The notes under the pieces are model-generated. The model ran no database searches and was not told where the DNA came from. It saw nothing but the letters and a program-made list of their open reading frames with translations. From NCBI RefSeq assembly GCF_012847295.1, contig NZ_JABBDY010000001.1, positions 806,001 through 870,000 on the forward strand: DNA of 64,000 nucleotides, read 5' to 3'. Shown one piece after another: positions 36,929-46,922 of this stretch. Origin of the DNA: Microbacterium sp. MF43 (GTDB taxonomy: Bacteria > Actinomycetota > Actinomycetes > Actinomycetales > Microbacteriaceae). Every line of letters begins with the position of its first letter. Position 1 is the stretch's first letter. Made by a program: the position numbers and the translations under genes.

Positions 36929-38507
36929 GCTCCTCGCGCTCCCAGGGCGCGCGCACCGGGAACATGCGCTCGAGGCTCTCGCGCACCACGCGCGTGCGCA
37001 GCATCTCGGGGACCTCGGTCTCGCCGCCGTCGTTCAGGCAGAACATGTCGACGTCGGTGCGCTCCGCGAGCCGCTCCATCCGGCGCAGCGACGCCGCCAG
37101 CGTCGTCTGCACGTACCGCGTGCGCGGCTGCCGGGTGGCGACCGCGCGGCCGGTCATGAGCGCGTAGTAGTGGTAGAGGCTGTTGGTGACGGAGATGTCG
37201 GTGGCGGAGCGGAACCGGGATGCCGCCGTCCGTGCGAAGTCGTCGGGGAACGCCTCCTCGAGCTCGGCCATGACGCTCCGCCGCAGCGGCGTCGCGCAGT
37301 GCTCGAGGTCTCGCACGATGGTGCGGCCGAATCGGTCCGCGAGGAGCGCGCGGTTCACGCGCAGGCCGTTGTCGTGCCCGCTGCGGTGCGCCGCCGGCCT
37401 TCCGGCGCCGATGCGCACCTCGCACTCGACGAACTTGGTGATTCCGCCCGGCGTGAAGAACAGCTCGGGCTCGACCATCCGGCCGAAGAACATGTCGTCG
37501 TTCGAGTAGAGGAAGTGCTCGGCGAGGCCCGGGATCCGGTGCAGCTGCGCCTCGACCGCGTGGGAGTTGTGGGTCGGCAGCACCGACGGGTCGGCGAAGA
37601 ACTCCTCGCTGCGCACGATCGTCACCTTCGGGTGATCGATCAGCCACTCCGGTGCGGGGGAGTCGGTCGCGATGAAGATCCGGCGCACCCACGGGGCGTA
37701 CATGTTCACGCTGCGCAGGGCGTAGCGCAGCTCGTCGACGTGGCGGTAGCGTGCGGGACCGTCGTCGCCCTCGCCGACGACGTACTCCTGCAGCCGCGCG
37801 GCCCGCTGACGCTGGAAGTCGCTCGAGGATCCGTCCACCCAGGAGAAGACCAGGTCGACGTCGCCGGCGAACTCGTGCGGCTGCAGGTCGAACATGCCGT
37901 CGATCGTCTGCCACAGTCGCCCGTGCCGCTCGACGGTGGCCCGCTCGAGGTCGGCGACGGGCGTGAGCCGGCGGGTGAGCGCGTTGTCGTGCGGTGCCTC
38001 GACGATCTCTTCGCCGAATCGCCAGAACTCCAGGCGAGCGCCGAGGGATGCCCCGTATCGCAGTCCTCCCGAACGCGCGATGCGCGGCCGGAACAGCCGC
38101 AGGGCCGACGGTGCATCGCCGGGAACGGGGGCCTCGGTCGCGCGCGTGGCCGGGCGGCCCTTCGCCTTGACGTAGAGCGGCTCATCTTCCCCGGCCGCCG
38201 CCAGCGCCGCCATCGCATCCTCGCGGCGCCGGAGGTCGACGGCCAGAGCGGGGATCGAGCGCTCGTGGCGCAGCAGCAGCACGTCGATGCCCGCCTCCTC
38301 GAGCGCTCCGGCGACGAACAGCAGATCCGAGATGCGCGCTTCTTCGGGCGTGACCGTGTCATGGACGAGGTGGAGCTGACCGGCCTCGAGCGCGATGTCG
38401 TGGCGCTGCAAGAGCGACGACCAGCTCTCCTGCGGGTTCGGTACGACCGAAAGTGCGGGCAACGGATCCTCCTTCACGGTGAGCGGCCCCGGGGGCGGGC
38501 GCGTCAT
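36876..38507 (-). CDS. Stealth-family polysaccharide phosphotransferase
   Basis: This 543-residue protein contains the Stealth conserved regions: CR1 [14 protein letters not shown]2 [29 protein letters not shown]3 around [31 protein letters not shown], and a C-terminal CR4-like part. Such enzymes transfer hexose-1-phosphate (for example GlcNAc-1-P) to build phosphodiester-linked capsule or wall polymers. About 200 extra N-terminal residues have no recognised domain. TAGGGT (38520-38525) gives a very short leader before the ATG at 38507. No other capsule gene is nearby, so the polymer is unknown. Confidence 0.88.
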   Translation of the reverse strand: MTRPPPGPLTVKEDPLPALSVVPNPQESWSSLLQRHDIALEAGQLHLVHDTVTPEEARISDLLFVAGALEEAGIDVLLLRHERSIPALAVDLRRREDAMAALAAAGEDEPLYVKAKGRPATRATEAPVPGDAPSALRLFRPRIARSGGLRYGASLGARLEFWRFGEEIVEAPHDNALTRRLTPVADLERATVERHGRLWQTIDGMFDLQPHEFAGDVDLVFSWVDGSSSDFQRQRAARLQEYVVGEGDDGPARYRHVDELRYALRSVNMYAPWVRRIFIATDSPAPEWLIDHPKVTIVRSEEFFADPSVLPTHNSHAVEAQLHRIPGLAEHFLYSNDDMFFGRMVEPELFFTPGGITKFVECEVRIGAGRPAAHRSGHDNGLRVNRALLADRFGRTIVRDLEHCATPLRRSVMAELEEAFPDDFARTAASRFRSATDISVTNSLYHYYALMTGRAVATRQPRTRYVQTTLAASLRRMERLAERTDVDMFCLNDGGETEVPEMLRTRVVRESLERMFPVRAPWEREELSAAERSARSAHPSARR

Positions 38508-38628
38508 CCCGGGGGTCTCACCCTAAGCACTCTCCATTACGACGACGTTTCGGCCGATGCCCTTGACATGACGCGGTGCCGTGTGCCGGAGGGTACGGCG
38601 AGGCCTGCGGCGGCGGCGTGATCGCGGC

Positions 38629-38634
38629 TAGCCT
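38629..38634 (+). promoter_or_regulatory. Leaderless -10 box of the YghZ-like reductase
   Basis: TAGCCT is followed after six bases by GTG 38641. A consensus TTGACA (38563-38568) also lies in this gap, but at the wrong distance to pair with it. Confidence 0.55.
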
Positions 38635-38640
38635 GGACCG

Positions 38641-39708
38641 GTGACCGACGAGCCCCGCAACCGCGCCCGCGGAGGAGACCTCCTCCGCCCGTACACCGCC
38701 GCCGATGACCGCTACGACCTCGCCGAGTACCGCCGGGTCGGCACCTCGGGTCTTCAGCTCCCACCCGTGTCGCTGGGCCTGTGGTGGAACTTCGGAGACA
38801 ACATCCCCTTCGACAACCAGCGGGCCCTCCTGCGCCACGCGTTCGACAGCGGGATCACCCACTTCGATCTGGCCAACAACTACGGCCCGCCCTACGGGTC
38901 GGCCGAGACGAACTTCGGCCGCATGATGAGGGAGGACTTCGCGCCCTACCGCGACGAGCTCATCATCTCGTCGAAGGCGGGCTACGACATGTGGCACGGT
39001 CCGTACGGCAACGGCGGCTCGCGCAAGTACCTGATCGCCAGCGCCGAGCAGTCCCTGAAGCGCATGAGCGTCGACTACGTCGACATCTTCTACTCCCACC
39101 GCGTCGATCCCGACGTGCCGATCGAGGAGACCGTCGGGGCCCTGGACACCCTGGTGCGCCAGGGGAAGGCGCTGTACGTCGGCATCTCGTCGTACAGTGC
39201 CGAGCGCACGGCGGTCGCGGCATCCGTCGCCCGCTCCCTCGGGACTCCGCTGGTGATCCACCAGCCCGCGTACTCGATCCTCAACCGCTGGATCGAGGAC
39301 GGCCTGACGGGCGTGCTGACGCAGGAGGGGATGGGGGCCATCGCGTTCACGCCGCTCGCGCAGGGGCTGCTCACCGACAAGTACCTCGCCGGTGGCGACG
39401 CCGACCGCGCACAGCAGCGCGGATCGCTGCCGAGCGGTCCGCTCAGCGATCGTGGGCTCGCGACACTCCGGGGCCTCGACGTCATCGCGAAGGAGCGCGG
39501 TCAGTCGCTCGCGCAGATGGCGATCCAGTGGGTGCTGCGCCACCCCGTGGTGGCCTCCGCGCTCATCGGCGCATCGCGTCCGTCCCAGCTGGACGAGAAC
39601 CTGGCAGCGCTGCGGGGACCGGCGTTCACGACCGAGGAGATCGAGCAGATCGACGCCCTCTCGGACGGCATCGACGTCGACCTGTGGGCGGACTCGGCCA
39701 CCTCGTGA
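38641..39708 (+). CDS. Aldo/keto reductase, YghZ-like
   Basis: This 355-residue protein belongs to the AKR14 group typified by E. coli YghZ (L-glyceraldehyde 3-phosphate reductase), which detoxifies methylglyoxal and related aldehydes. Diagnostic are GLWWNFGDN, DLANNYGPPYGSAE (catalytic Tyr), SSKAGYDMWHGPYG and YSHRVDPDVPIEET (His). The stop codon overlaps the GTG of ispE (GTGA), so the two genes are translated together even though their functions differ. Confidence 0.92.
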   Translation: MTDEPRNRARGGDLLRPYTAADDRYDLAEYRRVGTSGLQLPPVSLGLWWNFGDNIPFDNQRALLRHAFDSGITHFDLANNYGPPYGSAETNFGRMMREDFAPYRDELIISSKAGYDMWHGPYGNGGSRKYLIASAEQSLKRMSVDYVDIFYSHRVDPDVPIEETVGALDTLVRQGKALYVGISSYSAERTAVAASVARSLGTPLVIHQPAYSILNRWIEDGLTGVLTQEGMGAIAFTPLAQGLLTDKYLAGGDADRAQQRGSLPSGPLSDRGLATLRGLDVIAKERGQSLAQMAIQWVLRHPVVASALIGASRPSQLDENLAALRGPAFTTEEIEQIDALSDGIDVDLWADSATS

Positions 39709-40631
39709 GCGAGGCTTTCGTCGAAGGCCGCGTCCACGTGCGGGCGCCGGGCAAGCTGAATCTCTTCTTCGAGGTCGGCGGCGTCCAGGACGACGGCTAT
39801 CACGACGTCGCGTCGGCTTACCAGGCGGTGTCGCTCTACGAGAACGTGTGGGCCACCCACTCGGACGACTTCACCGTCACCGTCTCGGGGACGGTCGACG
39901 TCGCAGGCGTGCCCGCCGACGATCGCAACCTCGCGGTGCGTGCGGCCCGGATGGTCGCCCAGCGCATCGGCCATCGCGACGGGGTGCACCTCGACATCGT
40001 CAAGAACGTCCCGGTCGCGGGGGGAATGGGGGGCGGGTCGGCGGATGCCGCGGCCGCCCTCATCGCGTGCGACGCCCTGTGGGGAGCCGACCTCGGCACC
40101 TCCGAACTCCACAAGCTCGCTGCGCGCCTGGGCGCCGACGTCCCGTTCGCCCTCATGGGCGGCACCGCGATCGGCGTCGGGCGGGGCGACCAGCTGAGCC
40201 CGGCACTGGCGAAGGGTCGTTTCGACTGGGTCGTCGTGCCCGCGGGCGTCGGACTCTCGACCCCCGAGGTCTATGCGCATCTGGATGCGCTGCGCAGCGA
40301 GAATCACCTGACCACTGCTCATGTGCCCGAGGTCGACCCGTCCGTGCTGCACGCGCTGCGCGCCGGCGACCCGGTCGCGCTCGCGACGCACACGCGCAAT
40401 GACCTCCAGGCGGCGGCGCTGTCGCTGCGTCCTGCGTTGCGGGACGCGCTCGAGCTGGGTGAGAGATCCGGTGCGCTGGCGGGCATGGTGTCGGGGTCGG
40501 GGCCTACGCTGGCATTCCTCGCCGAGGATCCCGAATCGGCCCTCGAGCTGCAGGTGACGCTCTCGGCCGCCGGATTCGAGGCGTTGCACGTGCACGGCCC
40601 GGTGGCCGGCGCGCGCGTCATCGGCACGTGA
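39705..40631 (+). CDS. ispE: 4-diphosphocytidyl-2-C-methyl-D-erythritol kinase
   Basis: This 308-residue GHMP kinase phosphorylates CDP-methylerythritol in the MEP isoprenoid pathway. It opens with VRAPGKLNLFFEV; the ATP loop is PVAGGMGGGSADAAAAL, and the C-terminal motif is MVSGSGPTLAFL. GTG 39705 overlaps the upstream stop by four bases; the longer in-frame reading is shadow of the reductase gene. An essential housekeeping gene, separated here from its usual partner rsmA. Confidence 0.95.
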   Translation: MSEAFVEGRVHVRAPGKLNLFFEVGGVQDDGYHDVASAYQAVSLYENVWATHSDDFTVTVSGTVDVAGVPADDRNLAVRAARMVAQRIGHRDGVHLDIVKNVPVAGGMGGGSADAAAALIACDALWGADLGTSELHKLAARLGADVPFALMGGTAIGVGRGDQLSPALAKGRFDWVVVPAGVGLSTPEVYAHLDALRSENHLTTAHVPEVDPSVLHALRAGDPVALATHTRNDLQAAALSLRPALRDALELGERSGALAGMVSGSGPTLAFLAEDPESALELQVTLSAAGFEALHVHGPVAGARVIGT

Positions 40632-40671
40632 CCCTGATCGCACGACGACCACCACCTCAGGAGGAATCGAC

Positions 40672-42012
40672 ATGACGACGTCCGAAAGCGCGGCCCCGGA
40701 GTCCGACCGCTCGAGGTTCCGCGCCGGCCCGGTCGACGAGGCGTCGCGCGCCCGGCTGGCCGGGCAGGGGCTGGACTACCGGCGCACGAGCGTCGAGGGC
40801 GACGACTTCGCGCCCTGGCTCCAGTCGGTCGCCCGGGGGTTCCAGGACGGGGAGCGCAGCGACGAGCAGATCGCCGCCTCGCGCGAGCGCTCGGGGTACC
40901 GCCGGCTCACCGGCGTGTACGACCCCGGTGCACCGGTCTCCGACGCGCCGGTCGCGACGATCGCTTCGTGGCTGGGAGAGCTCACGGTCCCCGGCGACGC
41001 TGCCGTGCCGTCCTGCGCGATCTCGGCCGTGACGGTGGCGCCGACGCATCGGCGACGCGGGATCGCCCGCGCCATGCTCGAGGGCGAGCTGCGTGCGGCG
41101 GCCGACGCCGGCGTGCCGGTCGCGATGCTGACGGTGAGCGAGTCGCCGCTGTACGGCCGCTACGGGTTCGCGCCGGCGGCCGCCTCGGCGTCCTGGCGGA
41201 TCGAGACGAAGCGCGCCGCGTGGATCGGACCTCGGCCCGAGGGGCGGGTCGATTTCATCTCCCGCGAGACGCTGCGCGGGCTCATCCCGGCGCTCCATGA
41301 GCGTGTGCGACTGCGCGCGCCGGGCGAGATCGATGTGCCGGGCGGACACTGGGACGGCTTCGCCGGCACCAGCCCGGCGGCCGAGAAGGCGGGCGAGAAG
41401 CGGGCGATCCAGTACACCGACCCCGCGGGTCGGGTGCGGGGACTCGCACTGTACTCCGTGCGCGAGAATCACGACGACTTCACGAAGGCGACGGTGCGCG
41501 TCACCTACCTCGTGGCCGACGGCGACGACGCGTACGCCGCGCTCTGGCGGTTCCTCCTCGAACTCGACCTCGTCGGGGAGGTGCACGCCGACGAGCTGTC
41601 CGTCGCCGAGCCCCTGCTGTGGATGATCGCCGACCAGCGCGCGGCCAGGATCACGGTGCGCGATCACCAGTACGTGCGCATCCTCGACGTGCCTGCGGCA
41701 CTCGAGCGGCGCCGATACGACGCGGCGGGCGTCGTCGCGCTGGACGTGGCCGACGCGCTCGAGCACGCTGCGGGCCGCTATCTCCTGGAGGTGGATGCCG
41801 ACGGCCGGGGCCGGGTCTCGCCGTGGGAGGGCGAGCCTCCCGCCGGGGCGGTGACGCTGTCGCTCGGGATCGCCGAGCTCTCGGCCCTGTACCTCGGGGG
41901 CGTGTCGCCGCTGACCCTCCAGGCCGCCGGCCGCCTGCGCACCTCCGATGCCGCGGCGGTCACGCGGGTGTTCTCGTGGCACATCGCACCTCGGCTCAGC
42001 ATCTGGTACTGA
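40672..42012 (+). CDS. GNAT acetyltransferase, Eis-like
   Basis: This 446-residue protein has the three-part Eis layout: an N-terminal GNAT domain with the acetyl-CoA loop VAPTHRRRGIARAML, a second GNAT-like domain, and a C-terminal SCP2-like domain ending in a free aromatic carboxy end (SIWY). The C-terminal carboxylate is catalytic in characterised Eis proteins. Eis enzymes acetylate aminoglycosides at several amines and also protein lysines, so low-level aminoglycoside tolerance is possible. A strong AGGAGGA site precedes ATG 40672. Confidence 0.9.
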   Translation: MTTSESAAPESDRSRFRAGPVDEASRARLAGQGLDYRRTSVEGDDFAPWLQSVARGFQDGERSDEQIAASRERSGYRRLTGVYDPGAPVSDAPVATIASWLGELTVPGDAAVPSCAISAVTVAPTHRRRGIARAMLEGELRAAADAGVPVAMLTVSESPLYGRYGFAPAAASASWRIETKRAAWIGPRPEGRVDFISRETLRGLIPALHERVRLRAPGEIDVPGGHWDGFAGTSPAAEKAGEKRAIQYTDPAGRVRGLALYSVRENHDDFTKATVRVTYLVADGDDAYAALWRFLLELDLVGEVHADELSVAEPLLWMIADQRAARITVRDHQYVRILDVPAALERRRYDAAGVVALDVADALEHAAGRYLLEVDADGRGRVSPWEGEPPAGAVTLSLGIAELSALYLGGVSPLTLQAAGRLRTSDAAAVTRVFSWHIAPRLSIWY

Positions 42013-42037
42013 CCCGGGCGGAGCGGCTCGCAGGCGC

Positions 42038-42196
42038 TCATCCGAACAGCGCGGCGAACAGGCCCTTCTTGGGTTCTTGGTCGTGGCCAGGGCAGCGCTG
42101 GGCCTGGGGAACGCCCGCCAGGGCGGTCTCGACGTGCTGGCCGCAGCCGGTCCAGGTGGCCTTGCCGCAGGTACGGCATGTGATCTGCTGACACAT
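42038..42196 (-). CDS. 52-residue zinc-ribbon-like protein
   Basis: This is a small protein read from ATG 42196 with a GAGGAGC site upstream. It contains CRTCGKATWTGCGQH and later RCPGH. Its cysteines and histidines (C7-x2-C10, C18, H21, C35, H38) fit a small zinc ribbon. It ends with a KKGLFAALFG tail. I know similar unnamed small proteins in actinobacteria but no function. It follows the CsoR/CstR-type regulator gene by 60 bases on the same strand and could be the third gene of that operon. Confidence 0.75.
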   Translation of the reverse strand: MCQQITCRTCGKATWTGCGQHVETALAGVPQAQRCPGHDQEPKKGLFAALFG

Positions 42197-42256
42197 ATCG
42201 CGAATGCTCCTCGGATTCGAGTGGTCGGTGGTATTCGGTCGGGAGGGTGACGGGGG

Positions 42257-42547
42257 TCAGGCGAGGGAGAGGAAGAGCTTCTCGAGCTCCTCCGGGGTGA
42301 GCCCCTCCGCCTCGACGGCGGCATCCGGGTCGACGACGCACACCTGCATCGCCGACGAGATGATCGCGAATCCGGCGCGATCGAGGGCGCTGGTCACCGC
42401 AGCCAGCTGCGTGACCACGTCGCGACACGTCGCGCCGCTCTCGACCGCGTTGACGACCGCGGTGAGCTGCCCCTGTGCGCGACGGAGACGATTGAGGATC
42501 CGCTTGCGTGCGGCGGCCTGCTCCTCGGCGGTTCCTGCGGCGATCAT
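42257..42547 (-). CDS. cstR: CsoR-family regulator, CstR-like (persulfide sensor)
   Basis: This 96-residue all-helical DUF156 protein has the RILNRLRRAQGQL opening of the CsoR/RcnR/CstR family. Copper-sensing CsoR uses Cys-His-Cys; here Cys41 and Cys70 are present but the protein contains no histidine at all, which is the CstR pattern that senses persulfides by Cys-Cys cross-linking. It overlaps the upstream reductase-rhodanese gene by ATGA. It should repress that operon through the two GC-rich palindromes at 44243-44293. The symbol is given by analogy. Confidence 0.82.
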   Translation of the reverse strand: MIAAGTAEEQAAARKRILNRLRRAQGQLTAVVNAVESGATCRDVVTQLAAVTSALDRAGFAIISSAMQVCVVDPDAAVEAEGLTPEELEKLFLSLA

Positions 42548-44226
42548 GAGAGAGCTCCTTCTTCGATGACGATGCGGTCGGTGCCGGCCCCGTACCACTG
42601 ACGGAGTGTCTGCATTCCGCCCGAGAGCGAGGCCGCGTCGAATCCGTGGTTCGCAAGGATCCGGTAGGCGATGTTGGAGCGGACTCCGGCGGCGCACAGC
42701 ACCCGGATCGAGCGGCCCGCCGCCCATGCGCGCACCTCCTCGAGGCGATCGCGCAGCTCGGTGTGGGGGATGTTCAGCGCACCGGCGACGTGGCCCGCTT
42801 CGAACTCGGCGACGGTGCGCACATCGAGCACGGGAGCGTTCGTGTCGTCGTCGAGTTCGTCGGCGTACCACAGCCGGAGACGCCCGGCGAGCAGGTTCTC
42901 GGCGACCATGCCCACAAGGTTCACAGCATCCTTCGCCTGACCGTATGGCGGCGCGTAGGCGAGGTCCAGATCGATCAGGTCGGGCGCCGACAGCCCCGCC
43001 CGCATCGCCGTTGCCAGGATGTCGATGCGCTTGTCGATACCGTCGGTTCCGACAGCCTGCGCGCCGAGCAGGGAGCCGTCGTCGCCGATGTGAACGACAA
43101 GGTGCACGGGTGCCGCTCCCGGAAAATAGCCCGCGTGCTGGTTCGGGTGCAGATGCAGGGTGCGGAACCGGATGCCTGCAGCGCGGAGCGCGGCGCGGTT
43201 GGCGCCCGTCATCGCCGCGGTGAGGGATCCCACCCGGACGATCGCCGTGCCCAGCGGTGCGGGGATGGCGCGGCGTCCTCCACCGGAGCCGAAGATGTCG
43301 TCGGCGATCAGGCGCCCGGCGCGGTTCGCGGGCCCGGCGAGGGGAACCGGCCGGACGACGCCCGTCACGGCGTCGACGCTCGCGACCGCGTCGCCTGCCG
43401 CCCACACGCGCGGGGCCGACGTTCGCCCGTGGCCATCGACGAGGATCGCGCCGCGCTCGGTGCGAATCCCGGCAGCCTCGGCGAACGCGGTGTCCGGACG
43501 CACGCCGACCGAAAGCAGCACGATGTCGGCGTCGAGCCGCGTGCCGTCGGCGAGGATGACGACGTCCTGGCGGTCGCCGCGCTCGATGCGCTCGGCGGCG
43601 ACTCCGTCGTGGATACGCACGCCGAGGCGCGCCAGCTCCTCGGTGATGAGGGTCGCGAGTTCGCGTTCGATCGGGGGCAGGACGTGAGGGGCGAGTTCGA
43701 CCAGATCGACCTCGAGCCCCTGGTGGCGCAGCGCCTCGGCGGCCTCGAGCCCGATGAACCCTGCGCCGAGCACGACGGCGCGGCGCGCGCCGTCATCCAC
43801 CGTGTCGCGCAGGACGACGGCGTCGGCGACCGTGCGCAGAGTGTGAACCCGGGGCGATTCGAGCCCGGGCAGCGCCGGTCGCACCGCGGCTGCGCCGGGT
43901 CCGAGGATGAGCGCGTCGTACGCCAGCTCGTCGAAGCCCGCTTCGGACGACACCGTGACGACCTGCCGTCCCGTATCGATCGCGACGACCTCGTGGCCGA
44001 CGCGCACGTCGAGGTTGAGGGCCGCGCGGAGGGTCGCCGGAGTGTGGAGCAGCAGCGATTCGGCGTCGTCGATCTCGCCGCCCACGTGGTAGGGGAGCCC
44101 GCAGTTCGCGAACGAGACCTCCGGCCCGCGCTCCAGAACGATGATCTCGGCCGCCTCGTCATGGCGCCGCGCGCGCGCCGCAGCGCTCATTCCGGCAGCC
44201 ACTCCGCCCACGACCACGATTCGCAC
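42544..44226 (-). CDS. CoA-disulfide reductase/persulfide reductase with C-terminal rhodanese domain
   Basis: This 560-residue fusion has residues 1-450 as a FAD/NAD(P)H pyridine nucleotide-disulfide oxidoreductase (GGVAAGMSAAARARR; single active cysteine in SFANCGLPYHVGG; second nucleotide site VVLGAGFIGLEAAEAL; WAAGDAVAS). Residues about 465-550 are a rhodanese domain with active loop CAAGVRS. CoADR-RHD enzymes reduce CoA disulfide, CoA persulfide or polysulfide to sulfide. GTG start at 44226 with GGGAGGAGA upstream. First gene of an operon with the CstR-like regulator, so persulfide stress defence is the likely role. Confidence 0.9.
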   Translation of the reverse strand: MRIVVVGGVAAGMSAAARARRHDEAAEIIVLERGPEVSFANCGLPYHVGGEIDDAESLLLHTPATLRAALNLDVRVGHEVVAIDTGRQVVTVSSEAGFDELAYDALILGPGAAAVRPALPGLESPRVHTLRTVADAVVLRDTVDDGARRAVVLGAGFIGLEAAEALRHQGLEVDLVELAPHVLPPIERELATLITEELARLGVRIHDGVAAERIERGDRQDVVILADGTRLDADIVLLSVGVRPDTAFAEAAGIRTERGAILVDGHGRTSAPRVWAAGDAVASVDAVTGVVRPVPLAGPANRAGRLIADDIFGSGGGRRAIPAPLGTAIVRVGSLTAAMTGANRAALRAAGIRFRTLHLHPNQHAGYFPGAAPVHLVVHIGDDGSLLGAQAVGTDGIDKRIDILATAMRAGLSAPDLIDLDLAYAPPYGQAKDAVNLVGMVAENLLAGRLRLWYADELDDDTNAPVLDVRTVAEFEAGHVAGALNIPHTELRDRLEEVRAWAAGRSIRVLCAAGVRSNIAYRILANHGFDAASLSGGMQTLRQWYGAGTDRIVIEEGALS

Positions 44227-44242
44227 GGCACATCTCCTCCCG

Positions 44243-44303
44243 ATACCCCGTGGGGTATATACGTCGATGATGCGACTATACCCCGGGGGGTATCTTGCCG
44301 CAA
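44243..44303 (-). promoter_or_regulatory. Promoter with two CsoR/CstR operators
   Basis: Minus strand: -35 TTGCGG (44298-44303), 17-base spacer, -10 TATAGT (44275-44280), start near 44268. Two 16-bp sites of the form ATACCCC-N2-GGGGTAT lie at 44278-44293 (filling the spacer and touching the -10) and 44243-44258 (just after the start). Their centres are 35 bp apart. Confidence 0.8.
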
Positions 44304-44350
44304 CTCGGGCGAACGCGGACGGGGTCGTCCTCGCCTAGCCTGGAGAGGAC

Positions 44351-46162
<1,812 letters not shown>

Positions 46163-46180
46163 GCGCAGCAGCCGGGAACT

Positions 46181-46243
46181 CGCAGAATCGCGCCGGCCTC
46201 GCAGGATCCGGGTGAGATTCTGCGAATCTCGCGCAGATCTGCG
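46181..46243. repeat. Cluster of CGCAGA palindromes between convergent genes
   Basis: CGCAGAATC (46181-46189) pairs with GATTCTGCG (46216-46224). GAGATTC-TGC-GAATCTC spans 46214-46230. CGCAGATCTGCG (46232-46243) is a perfect 12-base palindrome. Together they fill most of the 97-base gap between the ABC-F and MarR genes. They could act as a two-way terminator or a protein-binding array. Confidence 0.6.
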
Positions 46244-46259
46244 AAGGCGATGCGGTCGG

Positions 46260-46757
46260 TCAGGCGTCGAAACCGAGACTGAGCTTGCGCAGCAGGCCGG
46301 CGAGACGGTCGCGGTCGCTGCGCGACAGCGTGGACAGGAGCACGGCCTCGGCATCGACGAGCCGCGTGATCGCGGCGTCCACCCTGATCTTCCCGTCGAC
46401 GGTGAGCGTGACGAGGATGCTGCGCCCGTCGTCGGGGTCGGCTTCGCGGTGCACCAGGCCCCGGCCGACGAGGCGGTCGATGCGATTGGTCATCGTGCCG
46501 CTGGACACGAGCGTCTGCTGCAGCAGCTGCTTGGGGCTCAGCTGGAACGGCTCGCCTGCGCGACGCAGCGCGGACAGCACATCCCATTCCCAGGGCTCGA
46601 GTTCGCTACGGCGGAAGGCGTCGCGGCGCGCGCGGTCGAGATGACGCGAGAGCCGGTCGACGCGCGAGAGCACGCCGAGCGGCGAGAAGTCGAGGTCGGG
46701 TCGCTGCGCCGTCCACGCTTCGACGATGCGATCGACCTCGTCGCTCTGGCCTGCCAT
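46260..46757 (-). CDS. MarR-family transcriptional regulator
   Basis: This 165-residue winged-helix regulator shows EPWEWDVLSALRRAGEPFQLSPKQLLQQTLVSSGTMTNRIDRLVGRGLVHREADPDDGRS, a classic MarR HTH and wing with the DDGR motif. Effector and targets are unknown. ATG 46757 gives normal family length and follows GATAAT by six bases (46764-46769, minus strand), so it is leaderless. It is divergent from the tRNA-Gln and glmU unit, 92 bases away. Confidence 0.88.
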   Translation of the reverse strand: MAGQSDEVDRIVEAWTAQRPDLDFSPLGVLSRVDRLSRHLDRARRDAFRRSELEPWEWDVLSALRRAGEPFQLSPKQLLQQTLVSSGTMTNRIDRLVGRGLVHREADPDDGRSILVTLTVDGKIRVDAAITRLVDAEAVLLSTLSRSDRDRLAGLLRKLSLGFDA

Positions 46758-46849
46758 GTCCCCATTATCGAGGTCGCGAGGGTGGTCACCGGCATACCGG
46801 GGGACGCGGTCGGCCGTGGCAGACTTGACGGCGGCCGCTCGCGCGGCGA

Positions 46850-46921
46850 TCCGCCGTGGTGTAACGGCAGCACGACAGCCTTTGGAGCTGTGAGGCCCAG
46901 GTTCGAATCCTGGCGGCGGAG
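46850..46921 (+). tRNA. tRNA-Gln (anticodon TTG)
   Basis: The gene is 72 bases including the discriminator G at 46921. A 7-bp acceptor stem (TCCGCCG with CGGCGGA), a D loop GTGTAACGGCAGCAC, an anticodon loop CTTTGGA giving TTG, and a T arm with GGTTCGAATCC are all present. CCA is not encoded. The glmU start codon begins two bases after the 3' end. Confidence 0.95.
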
Positions 46922-46922
46922 C

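Noticed and set aside
38563-38568. TTGACA as -35 of the YghZ-like reductase
   Set aside because: The nearest good -10 box (TAGCCT, 38629) is 60 bases away, and TACGGC at 38594 is too far for a normal spacer.
42257-42547. Copper-sensing CsoR
   Set aside because: The protein has no histidine, so the Cys-His-Cys copper site cannot form. The coupled rhodanese-reductase also points to persulfide.
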